Assembly (NCBI GenBank): GCA_024734555.1
Contig: JANPWX010000557.1
Coordinates: 263,670-327,669 of the forward strand
Direction: 5' to 3'
From: Trochalopteron elliotii
Taxonomy: Eukaryota; Chordata; Aves; Passeriformes; Leiothrichidae
Length of the DNA stretch: 64,000 bases
Of this stretch, positions 36,322-51,500 are shown piece after piece (within the stretch, counting starts at the first letter, position 1; each line of letters begins with the position of its first letter). Under the pieces are notes generated by a model. That model saw only the letters and a list, made by a program, of their open reading frames with translations. It did not search any database and was not told the origin of the DNA. Both the position numbers and the translations under genes were made by a program.

Positions 36322-36621
36322 CGTGGGGGGAGGCACTCCTACAGTTTGCATTGCTGCTTCCCTCCTCCCTGGCTCTTGCTCCCCTGGCTCTCAAAGGTCC
36401 ACTCTATCCCTCTCCCATCTCCCAGCCCCTAATACAATTCTTATCCTTGACAGCTAAAAAACAACAAAACAAAACGAAAAGAACAAAACCACCCCCACGC
36501 CACACCCTTCGCATCCTTCTCCACCCACTGCCGTGGCCCAGAGAGAAAATCCTGACTCCCAAAAAGGTCCTGCAACTTTTGCCTCCTGGCGGAGCTGAGA
36601 CCGAGCAGGAGCTGGGCCTTT

Positions 36622-39546
36622 TTATTTCCCTGTGATTTCTATGACATCGTCGTCTTTGTCCTCGTCATTAGAGCTGCATCCCACCTCTGGGACCTCCTGG
36701 GGTTCAAACTGAGGCACCTGGGACCGAAGGAGACCCCCAGTCGGGTAGCCCGAGTGAGGGGACATGTAGCCAGGGTAGGCAGATGCCATGCTCCTGGGAA
36801 GGCTGCTAGGCAAGACGGGGGCTGGGAAAGGAGCAAACATCCTGGGCTCGGGCAGGAGTGACTGCGTGAAGGGAAGCGAGTAATTGGGCAGCACCCCTGC
36901 CAGAGAAGGGTTTAGCATGAATGAGGGGATGCTGGCGGTGGCTGAGGTAGCAGCAGAAGAGCTGGCGGTGCCGGCTGTCAGCAGAGGGTCAGTAGTCACA
37001 GGGAACACCAGATGAGGGTCTGGGAGTAAATTGGGCAGCTGGTAATAAGAGGAGCCAGTGCCCATGTACAAGGAGTTTCCTGGCTGGGAGGCAAATGGAT
37101 GGGTTAGGTTGTGGTTTAAAGAGACAGGAGGCATGGTGAACCCACCAGAGACGGGGTACCCGTGTTCGTACGGCTGCACGGATGACGGCAACTGGCGCTT
37201 CTTCTGCTGCCTCCGGGATTGCTCCTCTGGAGCCGACGGCGACGTTGACTTGCGCTTGTTGCCCCGTAAGTCCAACACCGGGAGGGCACTGCTGTGCTGG
37301 CTGGTGGCTGGCAGGGCCGAGGACACGGAAGGAGCCATGCAGTGAACCCCCACGTGCTGCTCGGCTCCTCGAGCGGCGGCGCCGGGCGTGCTGTCCGTGT
37401 GGGCGGCGTGGCCCTGCGCCGTGGCCGTGCTGGGAGAGCTGTGGCGGGACTCGCGCGCGGCCGCCGCCTCCGCGTACTGCTGCAGCTCGCTGATGATCTC
37501 GGGGCTGTCGGGGGAGATGGGCCGAGTGAGCTCCTCTGCGCTGGGGAGCTGCGGGGATGAGGCACTGTGTCTGCCATTGCTTGTGGACTCCAGGGAAGAG
37601 CTCTGGGAGCCTGCAAACGAGGAGATGGGGCAGGTGAGAAATAGGACCTCAGAGAAAAACCTGCGGGCCAAGACGCAACGATGGAAAGGAAGGTGGGAAT
37701 AGCTTGGGGAAATGGCAGGGTCAGCTCTAAACACAGACATGATGGATTATACCAGGGAATACTGCCCCAAACACTCCAATAGGAAAGCACAGGTGCAAGC
37801 CCCACAGGGCACCCACAGGCCCCTACCTGAGGCAGCTGTCCGACGGTCTTCATTGCCCTTCGGCTTCCCAGTGGTCCGTATGGCAAAAATCCGACCGTCA
37901 CTGGTCCGGATGTATGTCCCTGGAACGGAGGCAGGACAGCTTCATTCAACAACTTCATTAAAACTCCAGTCTCAGCTCAGGACCTGGTTCTATAAGCCTG
38001 CAAGGTTCCTTGGGCAAGAAGAACAGGACAGCAGTGCTGCACAGGCCCAGTGGAGGGCTTCTATCGCCTTCCTTACCCTTCACTTTCACCCTTTCGGCTT
38101 TCCTGGACTGGAGATCACCCCCTCCCAGTACCAGTGGGAAATATGGAACTTCACACTTGAAACAGTTTGCTCTGGGAGAACCAGGGAGTGTTTGGCTGCC
38201 TCAGGACTTGCAGTGAGTGTTGTGTGAAGAAAGAACTGAGCCCCAAAGTTGAACAGCTCCTCTCAGGGACAGGAGCAGCCACAGCTGCAACACCCATGCA
38301 GCCTCAGCACATCCAGAGCATGGGCTGCAACAGAGTCACTGCAAACTCTAGACCTCCTTCCCTTCTTGTTTCTTTTTTTCTCAAGGGATTGATTCATGCC
38401 TTTACATCATTTTCTTTCCTAATTAGCACTGGCCAGGACCCTATCCACAAGTCTTAGCAGGACAGAATTACCTTTTGTCCCTCGGATGATGTGGATGCTC
38501 TCGCCAGCACTGATTCTTGCTTGTACATCAGTGGATGTGTTTGTACCCGGAATCACAATATCTGGCAATGGGGAAAGAAACAGAAGAATGCCCATTAAAC
38601 TACATGCCAGGAGAGGGCAGGTGCACCACCAACCCTTTTTTCTGAAGTGTAATTGTCTTTCCTATGTGCCGTACTATAAGCAAGCCCTGGGTTTATTTCT
38701 ACACAGCACAAGAGGGCAGCAGAGGCTCCAAGGAAGCAAAAGCCATTCTCTGGTGGCACAGCATCTCCAGAACCACCAGCGACAGTATTGCAGCTCCTAC
38801 CAGGGCAAGTTCACTTCCAACAATTCACCAGGTCCATGGCTCTTGTATACCTGCATGGAAAGCCCTCCAGGCACAGAGGAACCACTAAAACACAGAGAGA
38901 CAGTATCTTTGCCTCTGATGCCCATCTGCCCACAGCCCATGTGGACATCAACAACTCACCCTGATCCTCAGTTCACCATGGGCATCCTCAATTTACCATG
39001 AGCATCACGACCCAACCCACTTTGAGCAGTAGCAACTCACCTGTGGTGGTAACAATCTTCTGCACAAAGACACCAGCTCGCTGTAGATAATTGATGGGAA
39101 AGTTGACAGCAGGGTTGGAACTTGAGGTTGATCCTGCACCACCTATGGGGACGTGCCGGGGCATCATTGGAATGGGGGTGGACTGAACTGGGCGGACGCT
39201 TGCCACTGGTTTGTCCTCACCCTTGAGGGCTGGTCGCCTGGTGAGAGAGGAGGGAGGAGAGTGCAGCACCCACCCCACAGTGATAAGCATCCTCTGCCCC
39301 CTCATTTCGTGTCTACAGCACAGAGAGAAGGGGAGGGGCAGGTGCTCACCAGTTTCTCTGGCTAAAGGCAGGGATGCTCGTCAGGCTCTGGTCACTGGCT
39401 GGGTAATACTGTGCGTAGGACGGCCGGGTGTAGGGGACGGATGCTCGCTTTTCCTCCTCATAGCTCTTCTTGGCTGCTTTCTTCTCTGCCTTGGTCAGCT
39501 TGTGCTCCTTCCGGTCGATCAGCAGTGACTCATGCTGAAAAGGCTC
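36622..39546 (-). other. RAD54L2 C-terminal region exons
   Basis: Exons 39546-39350, 39237-39041, 38561-38472 and 37919-37827 encode the post-helicase segment ([74 protein letters not shown]). The last exon, 37610-36622, encodes 329 codons. It is serine/proline-rich ([20 protein letters not shown]), then Tyr/Pro-rich ([18 protein letters not shown]), with an acidic end. This part resembles the low-complexity regulatory tail that interacts with receptors and DYRK1A in the mammalian protein. Confidence 0.9.
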
Positions 39547-42500
39547 CTGCAAGCCCACAGCACCGCGGTTCTGGCACCCACACACCACAAGAGGGAACCA
39601 GCACACCCCGAATGGCAGCCGCCCGCTCCCTGCGGCAGCCTGCCTCCTTCCCAGGCTGGCAGAGCTGGCCACGGCAAAGAACGTGGGGGGGACACCACTG
39701 TGGGTGTGACCAAGGCTCATCTTGAAGGGTGACAGTCAGCTAATGCCATCACCTGCCCAGCCAAGGCCATCACTTACCAGGAGCACACAGCAACACTCAG
39801 GAGCTTTGGCCCCGCCAAGAGCACAAGCATGGAGCCTGCCGCGATGTCACACAGTTCCCCAGAGCCCCACAGCACCCGGCAGAGGCACTCTGCAGCACCA
39901 ACCCACCGGTGACACTCCTGACAGCAAAGGCCAGTGCTGCCTGTCCCAGCTTTGGCTTAAAGTCACCCCAGGAAAAGAGCTGGTAGCAGGCTGGGATATT
40001 CCACTGCTACCTTCACGCCCAGCACCAAGTTGAAGAAAAAGGTGCCTGACAACCTGTCCCCAAACCTGTACAGGACAGAGGTGTTTCTAGATGAGTGGAG
40101 GATACCACAGGGAAGGGCAGGGATCTTTAGATCCCCTCTAGGGAATTTTCTGCCTATTCCCACCAGCACCTAGGTGCATCCTTCTTGCAACCATGGCCCC
40201 ATCACACTGCCAGACTCCTTCAGGCCCACCCCTACCTGTGCAGTGCAGTGCCAACCAAAGAAGCAGGTTGGTCTTACCTTGGTGATGAGGTGAGGATACT
40301 TGAGACAGGCTAATTGTAGAACAGACTCCTTCATCTTGCTTGGATTGAGGGAGAGCTGAGCAGGGTCAGATTCTTCTTCCACAAAATGCAGCAGATTCTC
40401 CACCTCCCGTCGAGTGAAGTTCAGCACTGGGTTCAGATCATCCACCACCCGATCTGGAAAAGAGAAGGAATGGAGTGAGCAGAGAAGAGAAGAGAGCACT
40501 GCTTGTCTGTTGTCCTTCCTACACTTCTGTCCTATTACAGCTCCCTCCTTGTAATCTACACAATCCTCAGAAGTATTCTGTAAATGTCAGGGCAAGGAAA
40601 AAATCATCATGTTCAGAGCTGAGCCTGTTTGACCAAGTCAGGCTGACAAGTGCCTGTGCTCCAGACTGCACAGCCTTGCTGTGCAGGTCACCAAGCTCTT
40701 GGCTAACGGGAGCACCAAACTAATTATGGGTAGTGTCCCACCTCATTTAACAAGGCTGTAAACATACACATCCTGGGACAGAACTGCACCCACATCAGTA
40801 TGTGTTCTCCCACAAATCCCACCAAAAAGTCTCAAATTAATACCTATGTCCTAAAATGGAAAGCTCAGAAAAGCAGCCACATTTCCTCACTCACAAGAGC
40901 CTGAATGTACTCCTTGAACATTCCCTCCTGCACACAGGTCAAATGGAAGCACATGGAGAAACACCTCTATCCAGGACTCTCCTGGGAGCCAGGCCAGCTG
41001 CCAGGGGACTCCATCTTGAGCGCACAACAGCAAACTGAGCTGATCATGCTGGGCTGCTGCCTCTGGGGTTTTGAGCAAAGAAGGAGACAGAGTTCTCTTT
41101 GGGTCACCACAACCCTCAGCTGCACATTCTATGAGAGCAGCTTGACAACGGGCACAAGGCAGCACAAAAGATACTTTTGGTACAAAGGCAGGTCAGAACC
41201 ACAATGAATTAATTATTCTTGGGAAGCACTATCAGTCAAAGGTATCAATATATGCTTTAATTTAGCTATTTTCCCTCTCTTACTGCAGGAAAAATGGAGA
41301 TACAGAGCTATTTAAGTAGTAACACCCAGTTTAAGATGAGCAATATCCAGGCAGAGGGGAAAACAGGATGAGTATCCCCTGAGTCTCCAGTCTGTTGCAG
41401 TAGCCAGAAGAGGAGCAGGGAAAATAAATGGCACAGCACTGGACTGGGACCACGACCTTGCTGCAGGATGCTAGCTCTACTACCATGAATTTCTTACAGG
41501 ATCCCGTGTCACTGCCAACTCAAAACATCAAACATAGCCCTGGGATAGTGCCTGTCACCTCTTTGTCTGTTTTTCAACCTTAAAAAAAAAAAATTACAAA
41601 ACCTACAGAAACAGGACTTCCAGGAGCTAAGAGGAGTGAAAGCTGAGAGTGGAACGTTGTGCTCATCCGTGCTCACCTGACATGCCCTGCTTGGAGATCT
41701 GACGGTCATAGATCTTCTTCTCCAGGGTGTAATCAGAAACCAGCCTGTAGATGTGGCACGGCTTCTTCTGCCCGTAGCGGTACACCCGGCACACGGCCTG
41801 GGCGTCGTGGCACGGGTTCCAGGAAGCATCAAACACCACCACTCTGTTGGCTCCAATGAGGTTGACACCCAAACACCCAGCACTGGAAAATCAAGGCAAA
41901 TTTCAAACTGCGGCCCTGGTCAATTTCCAAAACTTATAGGCAGGGACAACCATCACAGCCAAGAGTCCATAAAGGGTCTATGGAAAGTCTCCTCCAGTCA
42001 AAATTTGAACCCAAGTTTGGTTTTCAAGACTTGTTAAGCTGTTGCAGAGGCCTAAGGCCGAAATCCTACATCCCTAGGGAATTCAGAAGCAGATGGCACT
42101 ATCATACCATGGAGAGCATATTACAAAGGAAGTTAACTGAAAACCCACATGCATGCAGAACATCAGTACGAGTCCTCCCCCGTGCCCTTCTGCTCCAGCC
42201 AACTCACCGTGTGGACAAAAGGAAGAGCCAAACAGAGGCATTGCTGGGATCATTGAACTGGTTAATCAGCCTTTCCCTTTCTGAGGCAGAGGTGCTGCCA
42301 TCCAGCCCTGAGAAGGGAATTAAAGATACTTGTAAAAGCTCTGTATGTTGGGGGCATTTCTATCAGAATGACCCCACTTTCTGAACACTAAGCTTTGAAA
42401 CTGGTTCCAAACCAATTCAAGTCGTGTACTCCAGGATCTCCACTGGACCACTCTGGACCTGTAATATGCCCAAAAATGCAGGAGCAATGCAGCCAGCCAG

Positions 42501-45500
42501 GCTGGGACTTGATCAACTGAAGATCAAGTAAACATTACTCAAGCTTGTCAAGGCTAGGCCTGTGAGCATGACAACACATCTAGCCCTTTAAGGCTCTGCT
42601 TTAGGCAAAGTGGATAGCAAGCAGGAACAACAGGAACAAAGGTCTCATTTATGCAGGAAGCTCCAGGAATCAAGAGAAAGCAAAATTGTTAAGACTTTGG
42701 CAAGTGCCCAGAAACTAGACTTGAGCACAGAGAGTGCTGGTGTAAAGGAGTGCAGGGGGTATCACGTCTCTGTTCCTGGGCAGCAGCTTGCTTCTGGCAG
42801 CTCTGCAAAAGTCAAGAACACCATATCCACCATTCTTCTTAGTCCTGGCCTGTAATGTAGCCATACAAAGCAACAACCCATACCAGAAAAAGATTTAAAG
42901 CTGGGGAAGAGGGGAGGGGAGTTCACAGCCTTGAAAAAGTGAAAGCATTCCACAGTGATTTTGTTTTGGGAAGCAAGATCTAGCAAATAGCCAACAGGAA
43001 GCAGAAAGTATTTTTCGCAACTTTAAAAAAGCAGTAGTGTCTAAGTGAGATGTCAGAGATGTCTAACACCTTCTAAGTAAGATGTCAAAAGAGGATTTGG
43101 AAATTACTGCTTAGTTGCTATCCAACTGACATTGTCTTCCAAAACAACTAAAGCAAGAACAGTCTGAAAGAGGTTCATCAGAAGAATGCTTCAGCAGAGC
43201 ATTTTCACACCCAAAGACAACTAAAAGAAGATGGTGGGTGACTTTCAGGAATTAGTCCTTCACATGATCAAACAGTGTCACAACAAAAGAGAGGAGGACT
43301 GGAGGCACTCACTGTAGTAGTTGATGTTTCGGACCCAGTTATGAACTCCTCCATCTGAGCCCGGAGGACTCGGCATTGGTCTCTTTGCCAAAAACTCTTC
43401 AATGACAGATAAGGTGGACAAGCTCTGGCTGCAAAACCAAGATCTCTGTTCAGAAAAAAGCCCTCCAGCAGCAGAAGTGGAACATCAGAACCCTTCCCCA
43501 ACCATGACAGTGCTGATGGTTGTCAAACCCTGTCTGTGCAGCACAGCTCTCACTAGTAAACGTGACAGTGGCAGAAGTATAAAATCCACAGATGAAAATC
43601 CACATTAATACAACCAAGGAGAAAAGGGGAACTGCCACACCATTCATCCTCTGTAAAAACCTCCTAGCAGCAGGGGGGATCCTACTACTCCAGTATTTAA
43701 TGACTGTAGGATCAGTTGGTGATACTCTGCTCACCTGAAGACCAAGATCTTGTCTCCAAGCTTCACACTTTCCTCAATTAGGTGGAAAAGTAACACCATC
43801 TTGGGTGAGTTCTCCAGGACACCCGTCTGGTAATCACACAAGATGTCTTTGGCCTACCAAGAAATGGGAGACTGTTACAGGTGGAGTTGCTCATTCCCTG
43901 TTTATTTCAACAACCCTGTCTCAAGGTGAGAGAAATAAATCATGGCAATGAGGTTATTTACATCCAGTTGTTTGAGGTGACAATGTTACTCCCAACTACT
44001 GCTGCTACCTCCCATTCCAGAAGCTCCAAATGACAAACTTCATCAATAATGAGTGTCCTCTTAACCTCCCATGACTCTTTTATCTCAAGAGCTTTCCTCC
44101 ATCCTTCTACATTTAGCACCATCTTATTTAGATCAAACTTCACCCTAACACCTTTATTGAGAATAACAAAGTCCACAGCCTTTTTGGGCAGATGAGAACA
44201 ACGACATAAGAGTGCTGCATGCACTTCTACCTCATTAGAGTCACAAACCCCTCCTAGCACCATGCAGATCTGCTTATCAAGATGCTCTGTGGTAAAGAGA
44301 ACATAAGAGAAACCCACAACTCAGAAGAGTCTTCTCTTTACTCTGCTTCAGAAAACTGTCCAGTCCTTCAGACTCTCCAAATGAAGAGTTTTCCAGCAGT
44401 GACACTCACCCACTCGTAAGTTACAACCTGATTTGCTCTCTCCTGAAAAGGGTTGAAGCCAACACTCTGGAGGAACTTGCTATTAGTAGCTTCTCCAACT
44501 GGTGATGCCAAAGCATTACTCTCTGTTTTGACTTTAATTCCCTGAGGCTGGCAGCGGGAATTACTGTTTGCTGTGCCAAGGTCATCCACATCCAAATCCT
44601 GCTCGTTTGCCAGATTCTCCTTTTGCAGAGCTTCATACAACACATCTGGATGGTTCCAGATCTGAAGGGATAAAGAAGGAAAATGGTTAGACCTGCACTG
44701 GTCTGCTGTTTGCCAATGATTGTAACCTGAAAGCCCCCACATCTATTCAAAGGGAAGAACTAATACTTCTTCTGGCCCTCATATTTTTAGAAGTGCCCAA
44801 TTGAGAACAACCAGCAATCTTTAAATGTGCCTTGAGAACAAACCAGAAGGTCATTGTGCATCCCACACAGCACAAAGGCAGAGGAAGCTGCCTGTTTGTA
44901 CTAAGCAGGTAAGGTTATGCAGTTTCAGGTATCAGCCCAGACTGTTTCAGCTGATGGCAGCAGGTTTCTTGCACAGTTTGAAAGAGACATTTATCATCCC
45001 TGCACCTCAGTTCTGGAAGCAAAGATAACAACACTGTTGAACCACTTTCACCTCCTCTTTTGACTTATATTCCCCTTTCCCCAACATATTAGAATCTTTC
45101 TTTGCATCTTCTGCCAAAACCTACCTTACAACAGACACAGAAAGCTTTGAGTGGGTTCAGCCCCAGCCAGCCACTGTTGCCTGCATCTCGGAACCGGTTC
45201 ATGAACTCCGTGTAAAGGGCCCGCTGGATCTTGGACAGACGTACCAGAATGACGTGTTCCTCCTTAGATGGCAGCTGAACCTTCAGCACGTTGTGGCCTC
45301 GCCTGTGGAGGAAATAAAGAGGGTGAGATAAATACAGGGAAGGGAATTTCTCGATATGATCTCCCTGTGGCTGCCTGTAGAGTAAGATTTTGACTTCTTG
45401 CCCACCCAGCTGCAGGGAGAAGGACCTCTAAATTGCATGTTTCTCTAATGCATGACACTTCTGAGATACTCTCCCTGCAGCCAAATAGCAATTGTAAACA

Positions 45501-48500
45501 CAATTATAAAGACCTCAAACACTACAATCCTCTAGCACAGGTCACAGGGTTAACAGGGTGATAAAAGTCCTCTTTTTCATGGTAGCTGCAAAACAGAAAT
45601 AAGATGTAAAGTCTATTTCAGTACTGCCAATGATTAAGACACTTCAGACCAGCATCTTAGAATCCTCAAGTAAGAAAAAAACGCTGATTTGTTTTGAGTG
45701 GTGGAGTCATGTCACTTTTCTTAACACTTTCATGAAACACTTTCAGATCCCTGTATAAGGGTGTCACAAAGCACACATCCAAATTGGCTATTAACCCATC
45801 AAAATAAACCTGAGGTCACTCTGGGGCAGTTAGAGATGTAGATCTCCATTATCAGAGTCTGTGGTACCAAAGCAAACCAACTTTACAGTGTGACAGCAGG
45901 GCCAGGGCAATGAACCTCCCCCTGAACTCAGCACAGGTGTGGTTCTGCCTTGAATCCTGGGTTCAGTTTTGGGCCTCTCACTACAAGACCGTGAGGTGCT
46001 AGAGCATGTCCAGAGAAGGGAGCAGAGCTGGGGAAAGGTCTGGAGCACAAGTCTTATGAGGAACAGCTGAGGGGGCTCAGCCTGGAGAAAAGGAGGCTTT
46101 GGGGAGACCTCTCTCTCCACAACTACCTAAAAGTAGGTTATATCCAGGGAGGGAACAGTCTCTTCTTCCAGGTAACAGTGACTGGACAAGAGAAAATGGC
46201 CTCATATTGTGCTGGGGAAGTTTATATTGGATATTAGAAAACATTTATTCATGGAAAGGGTGGTCAGATATTGGAACAGATTGTCCAGGGAAGTGCTGGA
46301 GTCACCAATCCTGGAGAGATTTAAAAGACTCATAGGTGTGGCACCTGAGGGCAACTTTAGTGGTGGCTGTGCTGGGTTGACAGTTGGACTTGATGATCTT
46401 ACAGGTCTTTTCCAACCTAACCAATTCCATGATTCTATAAGGCAGCAAGATTTAACTGTACTGCATAAACTCAGCAAACAAGCTAGGTAACCTACAGTGA
46501 AGGAGCTGTTTGCATGGACCAGAGCCCTGAGAAGTCCCCGTGGACTCACCGCTGCACAAAGCCCTCCAGCAGGCTGTGCAGGACGTGGCTGCGGTAGCGC
46601 ATCAGCCGCACGTCCTGGGGGGTGCTGTCGATGCACTGCCCGTTCAGGATGGGCCGCTCAAACATGTTGCTGAATTCCTGCCGGGAGCCCAGGAAGTCGG
46701 GCCGGACAAAGTCCACCATGCACCAGTACTCGATGAGGTTGTTCTGGAGTGGGTACCCCGTCAGCACCACCCGCCGGCGTGAGCGGATGTTCTTCAGTGC
46801 CTGGGAAGTGCTGGCGTGGCAGTTCTTTATCCGGTGCCCTTCGTCACAAATAACCACATCAGGGCCGGGGCGAGACAAAGCCTTCTCAATCCCTGAGGAC
46901 AAGGGACATTAAGTGTTAGTTGGAGATGAATAAGACAGAGTTCTGGTTTTATAAGGTCACCAGCTTCACAAAAGAGGGGCAAGTCTGAAAGACAAAAAAG
47001 CAGTAGCCATGTGTGCAGAGAGCAAGGCTGATGCAGGAGATAACATATGAATAGACACTAGTTCTGATTTAGCAAAACGTGGCAATGAGCAAACATGACT
47101 GTCCCTTGATTTCTGTTCAATGACCTGCATTGCATCAAGTCAGGTGTCTTGCATCAAATCAGAGTGACAAATCTCACACTGACAAATCCCAGAGTTCAGT
47201 GTATGGAATTCCATGCTAACTTGCAGGTGTTTCAAGAAATTAAAGATTCATACAAAGCTCAACAACCTTCTGCCTCCAAAGACACAATCCCACCTAGCAA
47301 AGTTCTGTCACATCCGTGATACTAAAATCAAGTTATAGGTTGTTTCCCTGTGCTGCCACAGCTGACAGCCAACTGGACAGCAGGGTCACACTCTCCCTCT
47401 TGAGGGCTGACTTCCCACCTTTCAGAAGCTCCTGCTGCCGGTCTTCCTCATCCAAGTCAATAATGACAGGGCCAGTTTGTTTCTTTGTTCTCTTCTTCCT
47501 GCCAGTGGCAAAGGACTTCTTCAGTGAGAGGAGACGGTACATCTCATATCCCATCAGCAGCACACCACCTTCTGTCACCCAGTCATTCACCACCTTTGCA
47601 CGTGCAGCTGTTGTCCTGCAAAACAACCAAATAAACTGTAAGCTTTACTCCAATTTCAGGTTGAATCACTGGATTAGAGACTGCTGAGAAAAAAAACCCA
47701 TTCAATTAATTAAAGCACTTTTCTCACATCAAACCAGATGGAGGTTTACAATGAAATTTCTTTAGGAAACAAAGAGATACAGAGGGGGAAAAAAGCCTTT
47801 TATGTGCCATGGATAGCAAGATTGAGAATGAAAAATCCTTACAGGAACTGAGGTGTAGAAGTTTGTCATGCACAAAAGCATATCAAACTCAAGAGTTCCC
47901 TTTTAATAGAGCTGTTGAGTTTGCCTCTGCAAAAACTGTTTTCAGAATGAGTTGCCAATGCACATGGTTATAATCTTTGGGTTGTTTATCTCCTGTTGTC
48001 TCCTTCAATGCTCCTGTCCCCCAGGTTTCCTTCCCTTCCAGCCTGCTCAGAATTGGTTCAGATCAAGACACTGTCTTCACTCAGTCCACCACAGTGCCTC
48101 AGATCCTGGCCAACAGTAAATACATGGCTGAAGCAGCATCAGCAAATTCAAACATATCCCACCCAGAATTAAGACATCAACAGGCATGTGTATAGACACA
48201 GCCAATGAACTGAGAATTCCCCAGGACTACTGCACTGCCCTGATCTATGCACAGAAAACAACCCAGAAAGAAGCAGAGGTCCCAGAGCCAAGAGCTAAGA
48301 AAAGCTCTTCTTGTCACCTACTTGTGTTCATCATTCAGGATGTGGACTTTGAAGGTGCGGGGCTGGACCTCTTTGGAGTTATAATCAGCAGGAAGGTTTT
48401 CAGGTGCTGGGAGCCACATGTTGAACTCTGCTAGCCAGTTTTGGAGCGTATTCACCTGAAAAAGTCAGCCATGGGGAGGATTAAAAACTGAATTGAGTTA

Positions 48501-51500
48501 CTTGGGATTTTTAAGAGCAGAAATGAGATTAGGGAATGACACCCAATGTGCCCAGATGGAAGCAGCAGCTCACAGCATGCAAATTCAGGAACACAGGGAA
48601 TGATACAGAGGGAAGAGCAGCAAGGATGTGATAGAGCTTGATGGGTGATGGGACACTAATCAACCTTCTCTATGCAAAGAAAGAAGTAGTGTAAGGAAGC
48701 CATTCAGCCAGCCCTTCATGTGGCTACTTACAGGTACAATGGCAAGAACAGTCTTTGCCTCCGTGTGCCGAAAAAGTACGTCCAAGAAAGAGATCACCTG
48801 TATGGTCTTGCCCAGGCCCATGCTATGTGCTAAAATACACCCAAACCCACTGCTGGTTTTAAATCTCTCCAAGGACTCAACCAAGTTGTCATAAAGGAAT
48901 CGGATCCCACCAATCTAGGCATAAAAGTAGAAAAAGTGTTAGAATGATGGCAGACAAAAAAAACCCAAGATGGGCATGTTTTTACAGAGTGGCAAGTACA
49001 TGAGGACTGTGAAAATGTAAAGGGGATGTTTCAAGTTCACTAAAGTACTCTAATCTAGGGAAAGCTCAGAAACTCAGTAATTTTAGATGCTCGTAGAATT
49101 TCTTGAGAATATATCAATAAATCAAAATTAATTTGTAGCCAGATGATCTGAATTTGGGTTGATAAGTTTGTTTAGAAATGTAATTTTATTTTTTAAAAGT
49201 TCAACTAAATATACAAAGGTCTAATAATAAAAGCAGCTGAAGTTGTACAGAGCCTTGACCTTCCTTTAATTCAGTTTTATCATTTGACTGTCCAGAACAG
49301 TCACCACCACAACCAGACTGTTCACAGGGCTCACTAAAGAAGTTTTGCTGAGATTCCCAGACAGGCTTGCCCAAATTCATTGCATTTTCAAGGCTAACAA
49401 AGCCTACCTGATGAGGTTTTACTGCATGTGCAAGCTGGGGAGCCAGGAAAATGTCCTCCTCATTTGGTGGATGATTGATGTTGACAATGACTTGCCCCAG
49501 AGCATCTGACTGATTTAAGGCATCATTCACATGAGAGCCGCTGCTCTCTTCACTGCCATCCTCCTCCCCCTCATTGCCAGAGTCACTGCTGTCCACAATT
49601 TGGAGGGTATCATCCTCTCCTGAGCTCAGCTCAATCACTTCTGTAGAGTACCCGAAACAGGAGAGAATAAGGATCAAGTTAACTTGATGTCAGGGTTTAT
49701 CATGAATGGAAAAAATCTATCAGGAAATAAGGCTACCCCCAGCTTTTGCAATTCCACCCTGGCCTAAGGATGTATCCTGAACAAGCAGGCATGATACATT
49801 AACTTGTGCTGATCCAAAGAGAACATGAGACAGTTTCTAGGAGTGTTTTACATTCTCTTCCATATGTTTTCTTAATTCCCAAGCCCAGACATGAATTTTA
49901 TCTACTGATGTAATGCCTAAGGATCACCAAGGAGTCCGGTTGAATCCATTTGGGACAAGAGACACAAAAATCACTTCCAGCTGCAGATACAAATACTCAG
50001 ATGCTCCTTTTACATCCAGCAAATGGTGCCACATCTCCTGTAAGCATTCTTTAGCAACGCACTGAACAAAGTTAAGTGCATTTATAAACACAAATTCACA
50101 AGAGGTCCTGACAGGCCATTTTATAAATGTCATTTTAGGACTCATAGGCCAGAACTGCCCATATAATTGGGAACCAACAGGCCTACAAAAGTCTGAAGTG
50201 ATTCACCACTGGAACATCTGACCAGATGAAAACAGACTTGTGGCTGAATAAACAGCATATTGTGAGAAGAGCAGGCTGAGGCAATTGGTCACTTACCATC
50301 TTTAATGCTATTTTTTCCTTTAGTATCATCTTCACTGCCACTGCTGGTACTGTCGAGGCAGATCACTTCCTCAGCCAGGACCTGAGGGGGGAGCTGGGTT
50401 GCCTCTGCTGTTCTGAAAACGATGTCCTCTACAAACATAAAATACAAACAATAAGTAATTCATAATAATGGGGAAGGAGACAAAACTGTTCAGAAACCAG
50501 ACAGTATTTCCTTCCACTTTAGCTCCAATAACTTAGTCCTGGAATTTTCCATAACAGACTCTCACTGTCTACAATCCTGCTATGACTCAGCTTCCTGGGT
50601 CACACTCTCCTCCATTCTCACTATGCTGAAACAATAGCCCATTGCTGATGGCACCCTGTTTCATGCTCTGACTGGGGCACACTGACCATGCAACATGCTA
50701 AAGCCCTTTGTTTCTCTTTTTTTTTGGTCTCAGTAAAAGCTGTGTTTCATCCAGCAGAGAAAGTACCAACTGCTGAAAGGATGATAACTGCCCTTTGTTA
50801 GTAGGGACACTGTAATAATTACATCCCACGTATCATAAACAACTTTTGCTGATCAAGAGCATTTGTTTGTATGTTTTAAGTGCTGCCATGTGGGGGAGAG
50901 GCTAATGGGGCCAAACAGCACCACTGCAGTGACACAGCAAGCAGTGACATTCTTCTGGGGCTGAACCTACTCCACATAAGTTAAAGTGTTTTAAACAGCT
51001 CTTATTTCTTCTCCCACACGTAAAAGTGTTTTTAACACTTGCACATAAGGGAGAATATATATTTCCTCAAGAGGCAAGGCCAACTCAAGAATTCCTTACT
51101 CTTGCCCAACATCCAGCTGCACTTCTCTGCCCTTTACACCTTTTGAAGCTGTGCTATAAACTAAATCACCAAAATGATCCAGACTGGGAAACAATGCAGG
51201 GTGACATATTCACCCAAAGACATGAATGATGCTTAATGATTTATACTGCCTGCAACTTACTGCTTGCTGAAACATGCAAGGAAGGCCAAGGTTACATCAC
51301 CAACATATGTACACCCAGTCTATTGTTCCACTATCCCCAGTACCAGACACATGAGTTACCAGACCATTCCCAGGACAAACAGGGTCTGGCATTTCTGCCA
51401 AGCCTGTTGATTTAAGCTGCCATACCAGCTGGAAAGACAAGAGAGCTCTGTTTCAGCATCCCCCTACACACACTTAATATGTGTCAAAACATCTTCAACA

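Larger units (their letters stand above)
31787..36621 (-). other. Probable long 3' UTR of RAD54L2 with several poly(A) signals
   Basis: Downstream of the RAD54L2 stop codon there is no other gene on the minus strand. Canonical AATAAA words on that strand occur at 36036-36041 (followed by a long A-rich run), 35483-35488, 34699-34704, 34457-34462, and at 31787-31792 inside the semaphorin 3' UTR. Which are used cannot be read from sequence. The most distal would give a 4.8 kb UTR that overlaps the semaphorin transcript. The interval also contains a (GACA)n stretch, C-rich and A-rich tracts and one CR1. Confidence 0.45.

Noticed and set aside
37116..37958. 280-codon minus-strand frame overlapping the last RAD54L2 exon
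   Set aside because: It is the shifted frame of a serine/proline-rich exon and gives arginine/proline-rich sequence without family similarity. The true frame matches RAD54L2 to the stop codon.
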